Assembly (NCBI GenBank): GCA_023263735.1
Contig: JALQUQ010000215.1
Span: forward strand, 1 to 5,043
DNA length: 5,043 nucleotides
Direction: 5' to 3'
Source of the DNA: Paracoccaceae bacterium
GTDB taxonomy: Bacteria; Pseudomonadota; Alphaproteobacteria; Rhodobacterales; Rhodobacteraceae
This document shows positions 1 through 4,641 of this stretch, piece by piece. The translations under genes were made by a program, and so were the position numbers. How positions within the stretch are numbered: position 1 is the first letter of the stretch; every line of letters starts with the position of its first letter. Under the pieces are notes generated by a model, which worked only from the letters and a program-made list of their open reading frames with translations, ran no database searches and was not told the DNA's origin.

Positions 1-388
1 AACCTTTCAGCCCCACCATCTCTAGAGCCTCGGCCACCGCCTGGGCCTTTTCCTCCTTGGAGCGCGGATCGCGGCGCAGGCCGAAGCCGACGTTTTGTTC
101 CACCGTCAGATGCGGAAAGATGGCATAGGATTGGAACACCATGTTGGTGGGCCGCTTGTTGGCCGGGACATCCTTCATATCCTTGCCATCCAGCAGCACC
201 GCGCCGCTGTCGATGCCCTCAAACCCGGCGATGGTGCGCAACAGCGTGGTCTTGCCACAGCCGGACGGGCCAAGGAGCGAGAAGAATTCGCCCGGTCGGA
301 TCTGGGCGGTGATGCCGCGCAATGCGTGGTAATCGCCGTAGTATTTATGAACGTCCCGGAATTCGATCATCGGTTTGGTATCGCTCAC
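1..388 (-). CDS. PotA-like ABC transporter ATP-binding protein, N-terminal 129 residues (partial at window edge)
   Basis: ATPase subunit of an importer of the spermidine/putrescine class; it would hydrolyse ATP on the cytoplasmic face and drive the two permeases encoded just upstream. Visible in the sequence are an aromatic A-loop (Tyr16/Tyr17), Walker A GPSGCGKTT at residues 40-48, and the Q-loop FQSYAIFPH with Gln86. The LSGGQ signature, Walker B, H-loop and any C-terminal TOBE domain lie beyond base 1. I chose the GTG at 388 because its first four bases (GTGA) overlap the stop of the preceding permease and a GGAGG sits 6 bases upstream. An ATG seven codons in (at 370) is the alternative. 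Family assignment is strong; the substrate (polyamine, opine, other amino compound) cannot be told from this fragment. Confidence 0.93.
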   Translation of the reverse strand, partial: MSDTKPMIEFRDVHKYYGDYHALRGITAQIRPGEFFSLLGPSGCGKTTLLRTIAGFEGIDSGAVLLDGKDMKDVPANKRPTNMVFQSYAIFPHLTVEQNVGFGLRRDPRSKEEKAQAVAEALEMVGLKG

Positions 389-1191
389 AGGAAGCCTCCG
401 GTATCCTTGCCGCCGGTTTTGGCAATGCCACGGCGGCGGAAATATTCAGCAATGGTCAGAAGGACGACCGACACCAGCACCAGAATGGTGCCGAGTGCCA
501 GCATGGCGGGAACCCGGGCGGGAAAGCGGAACTGGCTGTAGATATACGAAGACAGCACCGTATCGGCCCCGGCAAGGAAATAGGCGATGATGAACTCATC
601 AAGGCTGATGGTGAAACAGATCAGCAGCGAAGAGATGATGCCGGGCATCACCAAGGGCAAGATGATCAGGCGAAAGGTGGAAAACGGGGTTTCCCCCAGA
701 TCATAGGCCGCCTCTTCCAGCGATTTATCCAGGCTTTGGAAGGCCGAGGTCAGAATGGCCACTGAAAACGGCGTACAGATCAGCACATGGCCCAGAATGA
801 CGGTCAGGATCGACAGCGGCACGCCGATGGCCAAGAGAACCACCAGCAAGGACATCGACACGATCATTTCGGGCAGCACCAAGGGCAGCATGATCAGGCC
901 AAGCGCACCCGCCTTGCCGCGGAATTCGAACCGGGTCGAGGCGCGCGCCGCCAGCGTGCCAAAGATCGTGGCCAGCACCGCGGTCGAGGTCGAGATCGTC
1001 AGCGAATTGCGCAGCGCATTCCACATTTGCGCATCGTTCCACATCTCGGAGAACCAGATGGTGGTAAAGCCCGACAGCGGAAAGGCGATGATCTTGGAAT
1101 CGTTGAAGGCGAAAAGCGGCAGCAGAAAGATCGGTGCATAGAGAAAGATCAGATAGCCGATGGCATAGGTTCGAAGTCCACGTCCCTTCAT
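385..1191 (-). CDS. ABC transporter permease, PotC/PotI-like (second permease)
   Basis: Inner-membrane permease of 268 aa, a normal length for the PotC/PotI family. Hydrophobic segments lie near residues 8-28, 62-82, 96-122, 127-150, 183-206 and 228-250, giving about six membrane helices. The cytoplasmic EAA loop that docks on the ATPase is at residues 160-184 (EAAYDLGETPFSTF, then LPLVMPG). It pairs with the permease encoded upstream to form the heterodimeric channel. The stop overlaps the ATPase start by four bases. Start choice: a stretch AAGGGGG ends 5 bases before the ATG at 1191 and only 2 bases before the adjacent ATG at 1194, so 1191 fits better; a further in-frame ATG at 1218 would overlap the upstream gene and I see no good ribosome site for it. 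Substrate is unproven; polyamine-type is the family default. Confidence 0.93.
   Translation of the reverse strand: MKGRGLRTYAIGYLIFLYAPIFLLPLFAFNDSKIIAFPLSGFTTIWFSEMWNDAQMWNALRNSLTISTSTAVLATIFGTLAARASTRFEFRGKAGALGLIMLPLVLPEMIVSMSLLVVLLAIGVPLSILTVILGHVLICTPFSVAILTSAFQSLDKSLEEAAYDLGETPFSTFRLIILPLVMPGIISSLLICFTISLDEFIIAYFLAGADTVLSSYIYSQFRFPARVPAMLALGTILVLVSVVLLTIAEYFRRRGIAKTGGKDTGGFL
395..399 (-). promoter_or_regulatory. Shine-Dalgarno GGAGG for the ATPase gene
   Basis: GGAGG on the minus strand, 6 bases before the GTG at 388 and lying inside the last codons of the upstream permease. It decides the GTG start and indicates translational coupling. Confidence 0.8.
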
Positions 1192-1196
1192 CATTT

Positions 1197-1203
1197 CCCC
1201 CTT
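1197..1203 (-). promoter_or_regulatory. Shine-Dalgarno AAGGGGG for the second permease gene
   Basis: AAGGGGG on the minus strand begins within the TAA stop of the upstream permease gene (1202-1204) and ends 5 bases before the ATG at 1191. It supports an ATG at 1191/1194 rather than 1218. Confidence 0.65.
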
Positions 1204-2098
1204 ACTTCTGCGGGCCAAGGAAACGGCGGTTCAGCAGAACAAAGCCGACGGCGATGATGGCCACGACGAACATGGCCGAAACCGCGATGGCCGAGCCGAG
1301 CGCCTTGTTGTTCACCTTGAGCATCTGCACCTCCATCATATTGGCGATCATGGGCAATTTGCCGCCGCCGATCAGGTCGGGGGTCACATAGTCACCGATG
1401 GTGGGGATAAAGACGATCAGAACGGCCGCGATGACGCCGGGCATCGACAGCGGCAGGGTCACGCGCCAGAAGGTGCGCAATTTGGATTCCCCCAGATCCT
1501 GCCCAGCCTCCAAAAGGCTGCGGTCGATCTTTTCCAAACTGACAAAGATCGGCAGGATCGCAAAGGGCGCATAGGCATGGGCCAAGGTCATGATCAGCGC
1601 GCCGACGTTGTAGTTGATCCACTGCAACGGCTCGTCGATGATGCCCAGCCCCATCAGGCCCGAATTGACCACGCCGTTATAGCCAAGGATCACTTTCCAC
1701 AGAAACACCCGGATCAGATAGCTGGTCCAGAACGGGATGGTGATCAGGAACAGCCACAGCGACTTGCGCGAGGGTTCGACATTGAAGCTGACGAAATAGG
1801 CGATGGGATAGGCGATCAGAACGGTGACACAGGTGACACCCAAGGCAACGGTCAAGGATCGCAGCATGATGGCGCGGTAGACCGGGCCCGTCCACACCTC
1901 GGCATAATTGGCAAAGGTGAAATCCCAGGTGATTTGCCCGCGCCCGCCCGTCAACAGCGAATAGATCACCACGGTGGCCAAGGGGGCCGCCAGCAACAAG
2001 ACGGCATAGGTCAGCGTCGGGCTGATCAACATCAAGCCTGCGCGTGCACCGGGATTGGCCGACGTCGATGCGCGGCCCGGACTTGCGCCTTGTCCCAT
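1202..2098 (-). CDS. ABC transporter permease, PotB/PotH-like (first permease)
   Basis: Inner-membrane permease of 298 aa. After a polar N-terminus of about 20 residues there are hydrophobic segments near 21-48, 79-103, 113-135, 165-187, 220-236 and 267-289. The EAA loop lies at 197-221 (EAGQDLGESKLRTF, then LPLSMPG), and YVTPDLIGGG at 237-246 is typical of the PotB/PotH branch. It is the first gene of the visible operon, 7-10 bp ahead of the second permease, and should form the channel with it. The open frame reaches back to 2257, but the ATG at 2098 is preferred: GGGGGA sits 5 bases before it, and the upstream translation is not family-like. An ATG at 2122 lacks a good ribosome site. No substrate-binding protein gene precedes it within the window. 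Confidence 0.93.
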   Translation of the reverse strand: MGQGASPGRASTSANPGARAGLMLISPTLTYAVLLLAAPLATVVIYSLLTGGRGQITWDFTFANYAEVWTGPVYRAIMLRSLTVALGVTCVTVLIAYPIAYFVSFNVEPSRKSLWLFLITIPFWTSYLIRVFLWKVILGYNGVVNSGLMGLGIIDEPLQWINYNVGALIMTLAHAYAPFAILPIFVSLEKIDRSLLEAGQDLGESKLRTFWRVTLPLSMPGVIAAVLIVFIPTIGDYVTPDLIGGGKLPMIANMMEVQMLKVNNKALGSAIAVSAMFVVAIIAVGFVLLNRRFLGPQK

Positions 2099-2103
2099 TA
2101 CTG

Positions 2104-2109
2104 TCCCCC
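2104..2109 (-). promoter_or_regulatory. Shine-Dalgarno GGGGGA for the first permease gene
   Basis: GGGGGA on the minus strand, 5 bases before the ATG at 2098; it selects that start over longer in-frame alternatives at 2122 and 2257. Confidence 0.6.
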
Positions 2110-2151
2110 AAGCTGCAGACATGCGCCCGAACACGATGCGACGGGGCCGCC

Positions 2152-2205
2152 CTTTGATCCTGTCTTTGATCAAACCTTGTCGCAAGGTGCAAGCCAAGGC
2201 AAGCC
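2152..2205 (-). promoter_or_regulatory. Repeat-rich leader/putative promoter region of the ABC operon
   Basis: Just upstream of the first permease gene are two direct copies of CTTTGATC (2152-2159 and 2164-2171, 12 bp apart). The second is part of the palindrome TTTGATCAAA (2165-2174). Next come the inverted repeat ACCTTG-TCG-CAAGGT (2174-2188) and two copies of GCAAGCC (2189-2195, 2199-2205). On the minus strand TTGCGA (2180-2185) lies 17 bases before CAGGAT (2157-2162), a weak sigma-70-like pair that would overlap the CTTTGATC repeats. The repeats are seen directly; the promoter and operator roles are inference. Confidence 0.35.
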
Positions 2206-2223
2206 TTCGCCCGCCCCAACTGC

Positions 2224-2247
2224 AAAAAAGCCGGGCAGTTGCCCGGC
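2224..2247 (-). terminator. Intrinsic terminator (minus strand) after the small hypothetical gene
   Basis: A perfect 7-bp GC stem (GCCGGGC with GCCCGGC, 2230-2236 and 2241-2247) with a 4-base loop is followed on the minus strand by six T (2224-2229). It starts about 28 bp after the stop at 2276, so it fits as that gene's terminator and insulates the ABC operon. The plus strand has only CCTTT after the stem, so plus-strand activity would be weaker. Confidence 0.85.
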
Positions 2248-2275
2248 CTTTCAGCACAGTCTTGGGGTCTGTGAG

Positions 2276-2536
2276 TTAGATACGCTCGATCGCAATGGCG
2301 CGCTTTTTCAGCTCATCATAAAGGGTTGGAATGACGCGCACATTGCCAACGGCCGTGCGCAGCGCGTCTGACAGGCCATCTTCGCCCACCGTTTGCGAGG
2401 CGACGCGCCAGATCATGCGGCGTGTCACGCCGTCATCATAGACAATCTCGGTGGCCGCGCCGCGTTTGCGCCAGCCCAAAAAATCCGCTCCGCCATGTGG
2501 CGCGTGAAAGCAAGCCTGTTGACCCATTTCCTGCAT
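2276..2536 (-). CDS. Small hypothetical protein (86 aa; 83 aa from the second ATG)
   Basis: I do not recognise this protein. It is soluble, with no signal peptide or membrane segment. A mixed N-terminus contains two His and one Cys (residues 7-12), the middle has GWRKRGAATEIVYDDGVTRRMIWRV, suggestive of short beta strands, and the C-terminus TLYDELKKRAIAIERI is likely helical. GC-rich third positions over most of its length and the terminator placed just after its stop support a real minus-strand gene. The start is uncertain: ATG 2536 has AGG 6 bases upstream, ATG 2527 has GGGA 9 bases upstream, neither strong. It lies 145 bp downstream of the MocR regulator gene on the same strand, so it could be co-transcribed with it. 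It might also be a degraded remnant of a longer protein. Confidence 0.55.
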   Translation of the reverse strand: MQEMGQQACFHAPHGGADFLGWRKRGAATEIVYDDGVTRRMIWRVASQTVGEDGLSDALRTAVGNVRVIPTLYDELKKRAIAIERI

Positions 2537-2681
2537 TCCCAACCTAGTGCACTTTGTGCTGTTTTTTTCCAGTTTGCCGGAGAGATTGCGGCAGAAACAA
2601 GTCCAGACCGCGCAAACTGCAAAAGACTTGGGCAATCATTCGGCAACTGAGTCAAACGTGCAACAGCGGCTGTGCCGGGCG

Positions 2682-4085
2682 TTACACGACCAATTCGCCC
2701 GGCGGGCGCGCCAAAAGCTGTGCCAGACGGATCAGAGCCTTGGCGAAATCCTGCTTTTCGATATTGCCGGCCAGCGAAATGCGAACGGCATTGGGCGCAT
2801 GGCCATGCACCAGCGAAAATTCATCGGCCGATCGGATCAAGACGCCCTCGACCTCGGCCCGCGCGACAAAGGCGCTGGACCGCCACCCCGAGGGCAAGCG
2901 CAAGTAGACAAAGCGCAATCCCGCCTGCCAGCTCAGGTCAAACGCGCCCAGAACATTGACCGCCATCTGCAACCGTTCGTCCAGATCCTGCGTCACCAAT
3001 TCGCGCAGCCGGGCGGCCTCACCGCTCTCCATAAGCTCCAGCACCATCGCCTCGACCGGGCGCGACAGGGCAAAGAACGAATGCTGGGCCGTCAGGCGCC
3101 CCGCATTGCCCATGCCGGTTGGGGCCACCAGATAGCCAAAGCGCAACCCCGCCGAAACCGTCTTTGACAGGCTGCCCACATGCCACGTCCGCTCGGACGC
3201 AAGCGCCCGCAGGGTCGGGATGTTGGAATTCATCAGCGTATAACAATTGTCTTCCAGAATTTGCAGATCGTGGCGGCGGGCCACCTCAACCACCTGTTTG
3301 CGCCGCTCAAGGCTCATCTGCCCGGCGGTCGGGTTTTGGGCATCGGGGGTCACACACAGAACCTGCGCCTGATGCTTGCGGCAAGCAGCCTCCAGCGCAT
3401 CGGGCAAAATGCCATCCTCATCCATATCGACGCCGATGGTTTCCGCACGCGACAGACGCGCCGCATGGCGAAAGCCGGGATAGGCCAAGGACTCGGTCAA
3501 GACCGCCGGACGTTCGCCCCGCAGGCAACACATGAACACCAGATTGATCGCGTTCTGCCCGCCATGGGTCAGCACCAGATCATCGGCCGAAAGCCCGCCC
3601 AAGGAGTCTGCCGCGATCCAGTTCATCACCGCTTCGCGCAGCGGCAGCTCTCCTCTCTGGCTGGGGTAATCGACCCAATCGATTTCGGCCTTGGCCGCCA
3701 GTTCCGCAAAGACCCGCCCCACGGCCTTGTTTTGCCCGACATCGGGCAGGATCGGGGCGCGCAGATTGACACTTCCGCTGTCCTTGGCCGGATCGCGATC
3801 GATATAAAGCGGTTGCGTCGGCCCCAGTCGCGGGGCCGAACTGGCCACAAAAGTACCGCGCCCCACCGTGGCCGCCAAAAGCCCCTCTTGCGTCGCCAGA
3901 CTATAGGCCCGGGCCACGGTGCCGGGCGTCACCTTCAGGTTCCACGCCAGATCGCGCACGGTGGGCAATTGCGCCCCCTGCTCCAGCGCGCCCGACCGGA
4001 TCGCCGCCCGCAATGCCCGGGTCAGCGCCAGATATTTCGGACCTTCGTTTGTATCAAGCTCAGGGCACCAAATTGTATTAGCCAC
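2682..4085 (-). CDS. MocR-family transcriptional regulator (GntR winged helix fused to fold-type I aminotransferase domain)
   Basis: A 467-aa PLP-dependent DNA-binding regulator. Residues about 17-80 form a GntR winged helix (LPTVRDLAWNLKVTPGTVARAY, then GLL..TVGRGTFV). After a linker, residues about 105-460 form an aspartate-aminotransferase fold with the phosphate-side loop THGGQN (173-178), the NPTAG motif at 251-255, Asp279 in the ILEDNCY motif for the PLP pyridine nitrogen, the Schiff-base lysine Lys308 in GSLSK, and Arg435 in VRISLAG, the usual carboxylate-binding arginine. All PLP residues are intact, so it probably binds cofactor and senses an amino compound or PLP. Start: GTG at 4085 with GAGGA 5 bases upstream; the frame stays open to 4316 but that runs through the divergent promoter region and gene. 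MocR proteins commonly regulate a divergent neighbour, here the DUF1127 gene. The effector is unknown. Confidence 0.93.
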   Translation of the reverse strand: MANTIWCPELDTNEGPKYLALTRALRAAIRSGALEQGAQLPTVRDLAWNLKVTPGTVARAYSLATQEGLLAATVGRGTFVASSAPRLGPTQPLYIDRDPAKDSGSVNLRAPILPDVGQNKAVGRVFAELAAKAEIDWVDYPSQRGELPLREAVMNWIAADSLGGLSADDLVLTHGGQNAINLVFMCCLRGERPAVLTESLAYPGFRHAARLSRAETIGVDMDEDGILPDALEAACRKHQAQVLCVTPDAQNPTAGQMSLERRKQVVEVARRHDLQILEDNCYTLMNSNIPTLRALASERTWHVGSLSKTVSAGLRFGYLVAPTGMGNAGRLTAQHSFFALSRPVEAMVLELMESGEAARLRELVTQDLDERLQMAVNVLGAFDLSWQAGLRFVYLRLPSGWRSSAFVARAEVEGVLIRSADEFSLVHGHAPNAVRISLAGNIEKQDFAKALIRLAQLLARPPGELVV

Positions 4086-4125
4086 AATGTTCCTCTGGCG
4101 ACTCATTGGGGGAGTTTTGTATTGA
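4049..4125 (+). promoter_or_regulatory. Array of TTGTAT half-sites, putative MocR operator elements
   Basis: Direct copies TTGTATCAA (4049-4057), TTGTATTAG (4073-4081) and TTGTATTGA (4117-4125) face the same way; the first two lie inside the start of the MocR gene. A further inverted, looser copy GTGTATCG lies at 4133-4140 on the minus strand. The spacing is irregular (24, 44 and 31 bp up to the palindrome at 4148). MocR proteins bind repeated half-sites around divergent promoters (GabR at ATACCA repeats is the classic case), so an operator role is reasonable but inferred. Confidence 0.45.
4091..4095 (-). promoter_or_regulatory. Shine-Dalgarno GAGGA for the MocR gene
   Basis: GAGGA on the minus strand, 5 bases before the GTG at 4085. 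It settles the GTG over the ATG at 4106, which is preceded by a C-run rather than a ribosome site. Confidence 0.75.
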
Positions 4126-4126
4126 A

Positions 4127-4156
4127 ATCTTACGATACACATTGGCATTGTATCAA
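4127..4156 (-). promoter_or_regulatory. Putative sigma-70 promoter of the MocR gene
   Basis: On the minus strand TTGATA (4151-4156, 5 of 6 to the -35 consensus) and TAAGAT (4127-4132, 4 of 6 to the -10) are 18 bases apart. Transcription would begin near 4120, giving a leader of about 35 bases with the GAGGA ribosome site. I could not find an equally convincing plus-strand promoter for the DUF1127 gene. Confidence 0.45.
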
Positions 4157-4161
4157 TACAA
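4148..4161 (+). promoter_or_regulatory. Palindromic operator candidate TTGTAT-CA-ATACAA
   Basis: A palindrome with perfect 6-bp arms and a 2-bp centre lies between the divergent MocR and DUF1127 genes, 14 bp before the DUF1127 start. Its minus-strand half TTGTATTGA repeats exactly the half-site at 4117-4125, so the two also form a larger inverted repeat. It overlaps the predicted -35 of the MocR gene, which would allow autoregulation, and sits close to the DUF1127 ribosome site. Confidence 0.55.
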
Positions 4162-4175
4162 AAAGGAACAAACCC

Positions 4176-4388
4176 ATGTCCCTCGTGGAAGCCATGATCC
4201 ATCGCCCCGCCACCCTGCCGCCGCTGTCGCGCATGGTCTTGCGTGCCGCCGTTGTGATCGCCACGTGGGAAACCCGCCATACCACCCGAAAATCCTTGCG
4301 AAATCTGGACAACCATCTGTTGCGCGATGTGGGGCTAGACCCGATGACCGCCTCGGCCGAGGCCGAGCGCCCCTTCTGGCGCGACTAA
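4176..4388 (+). CDS. DUF1127 domain small protein (70 aa)
   Basis: A small basic protein. The C-terminal half (residues about 31-66, WETRHTTRKSLRNLDNHLLRDVGLD) carries the DUF1127/YjiS-like pattern: W followed by an R/T-rich stretch, then L-x-x-L-D-x-x-L-L-x-D-V-G-L. The N-terminal half is a moderately hydrophobic helix (MVLRAAVVIATW). Start ATG 4176 has AAAGGA 8 bases upstream. In alphaproteobacteria short DUF1127 proteins have been linked to phosphate/carbon metabolism and RNA turnover through their arginine-rich domain; whether that holds for this one is not shown. It is divergent from the MocR gene across 90 bp of shared regulatory DNA and is followed by its own terminator, so it is a single-gene unit and the likeliest target of that regulator. 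Confidence 0.88.
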   Translation: MSLVEAMIHRPATLPPLSRMVLRAAVVIATWETRHTTRKSLRNLDNHLLRDVGLDPMTASAEAERPFWRD

Positions 4389-4406
4389 GGACCGCTTTCC
4401 CCAACT

Positions 4407-4431
4407 GGGCCGGACCTTCCGGCCCTTTTTT
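4407..4431 (+). terminator. Intrinsic terminator of the DUF1127 gene
   Basis: A perfect 7-bp stem GGGCCGG/CCGGCCC (4407-4413, 4419-4425) with a 5-base loop is followed by six T (4426-4431), starting 18 bp after the stop codon. Confidence 0.93.
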
Positions 4432-4522
4432 CATGCGCCAGCACAGCACCGCCGCATTCAAGACGGCCCCCACGCGCCCCTGATGGCGTGACGGCTTTTC
4501 CACACGGTTCAATGAAGATTTT

Positions 4523-4539
4523 TGGCGGAAGCGGTGAGA
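4523..4539 (-). other. tRNA-Ser 3'-end fragment, probable attachment-site half of an integrated element
   Basis: Read on the minus strand, TCTCACCGCTTCCGCCA matches the 3' strand of the T stem (CTCAC), the acceptor 3' strand (CGCTTCC), the discriminator G and CCA of a common proteobacterial tRNA-Ser. The match stops where the T loop (TTCGAA) should be, and no anticodon arm or 5' acceptor strand is present upstream, so this is a fragment and not a gene. Elements that insert at tRNA 3' ends leave such a copy at their far end. The orientation puts chromosome on the left (below 4523) and the element on the right. The identity rests on my recall of tRNA-Ser sequences. Confidence 0.6.
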
Positions 4540-4592
4540 ATGGTTCCGTTTGTCACTCTGTTAACTATCTGATTTCACATATACATTCATGA

Positions 4593-4623
4593 GACCAAGC
4601 AAGCAATAAAGGTTTGCTTGGTC
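4593..4623. repeat. 31-bp inverted repeat (10-bp arms) downstream of the recombinase gene
   Basis: GACCAAGCAA (4593-4602) and its exact complement TTGCTTGGTC (4614-4623) flank an 11-base A/T-rich centre. It lies 18 bp beyond the recombinase stop. Neither strand has a T-run after the stem, so it is not a standard intrinsic terminator. It could be a recombinase-binding (res-like) site, an element end, or an mRNA 3' stem; the sequence does not decide. Confidence 0.6.
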
Positions 4624-4641
4624 GTTGGTCTGGTGTGGGGT

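Noticed and set aside
2099..2257. Longer first permease starting at 2257 or 2122
   Set aside because: The added residues are Arg-rich and unlike the family, no good ribosome site precedes either start, and the extension to 2257 would run into the terminator stem region.
1577..2371. 264-residue plus-strand open frame over the first permease gene
   Set aside because: It is antisense to a permease with full family motifs, has shadow composition (rich in Gln, Asp, His, Gly), and crosses a terminator and a gene boundary.
2393..2650. Plus-strand 85-residue open frame opposite the small hypothetical gene
   Set aside because: No ribosome site or recognisable family, and no plus-strand terminator follows; the minus-strand frame has better codon bias and a matching terminator.
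2640..2681. Terminator after the MocR gene
   Set aside because: Only a short CGGC-ACA-GCCG stem without a T-tract is present, so read-through into the small gene is possible and no terminator is claimed.
3180..4175. Long plus-strand open frame in phase with the DUF1127 gene
   Set aside because: It lies antisense to the clearly coding MocR gene, and its translation is a Gln/Arg/His-rich shadow of GC-rich codons. The DUF1127 protein is complete from the ATG at 4176 with its own ribosome site.
4086..4316. N-terminal extension of the MocR frame to an ATG at 4316
   Set aside because: The extension runs through the divergent promoter gap and antisense to the DUF1127 gene, and its translation does not look like a GntR N-terminus. 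The GTG at 4085 has a good ribosome site and the expected start relative to the winged helix.
4523..4610. A complete tRNA-Ser gene on the minus strand
   Set aside because: Only the 3' 17 bases match; the T loop, anticodon arm and 5' acceptor strand are absent from the following 80 bases.
4593..4623. Intrinsic terminator for the recombinase gene
   Set aside because: The stem is perfect but has an 11-base loop and is followed by TCATG on the minus strand, with no U-run.
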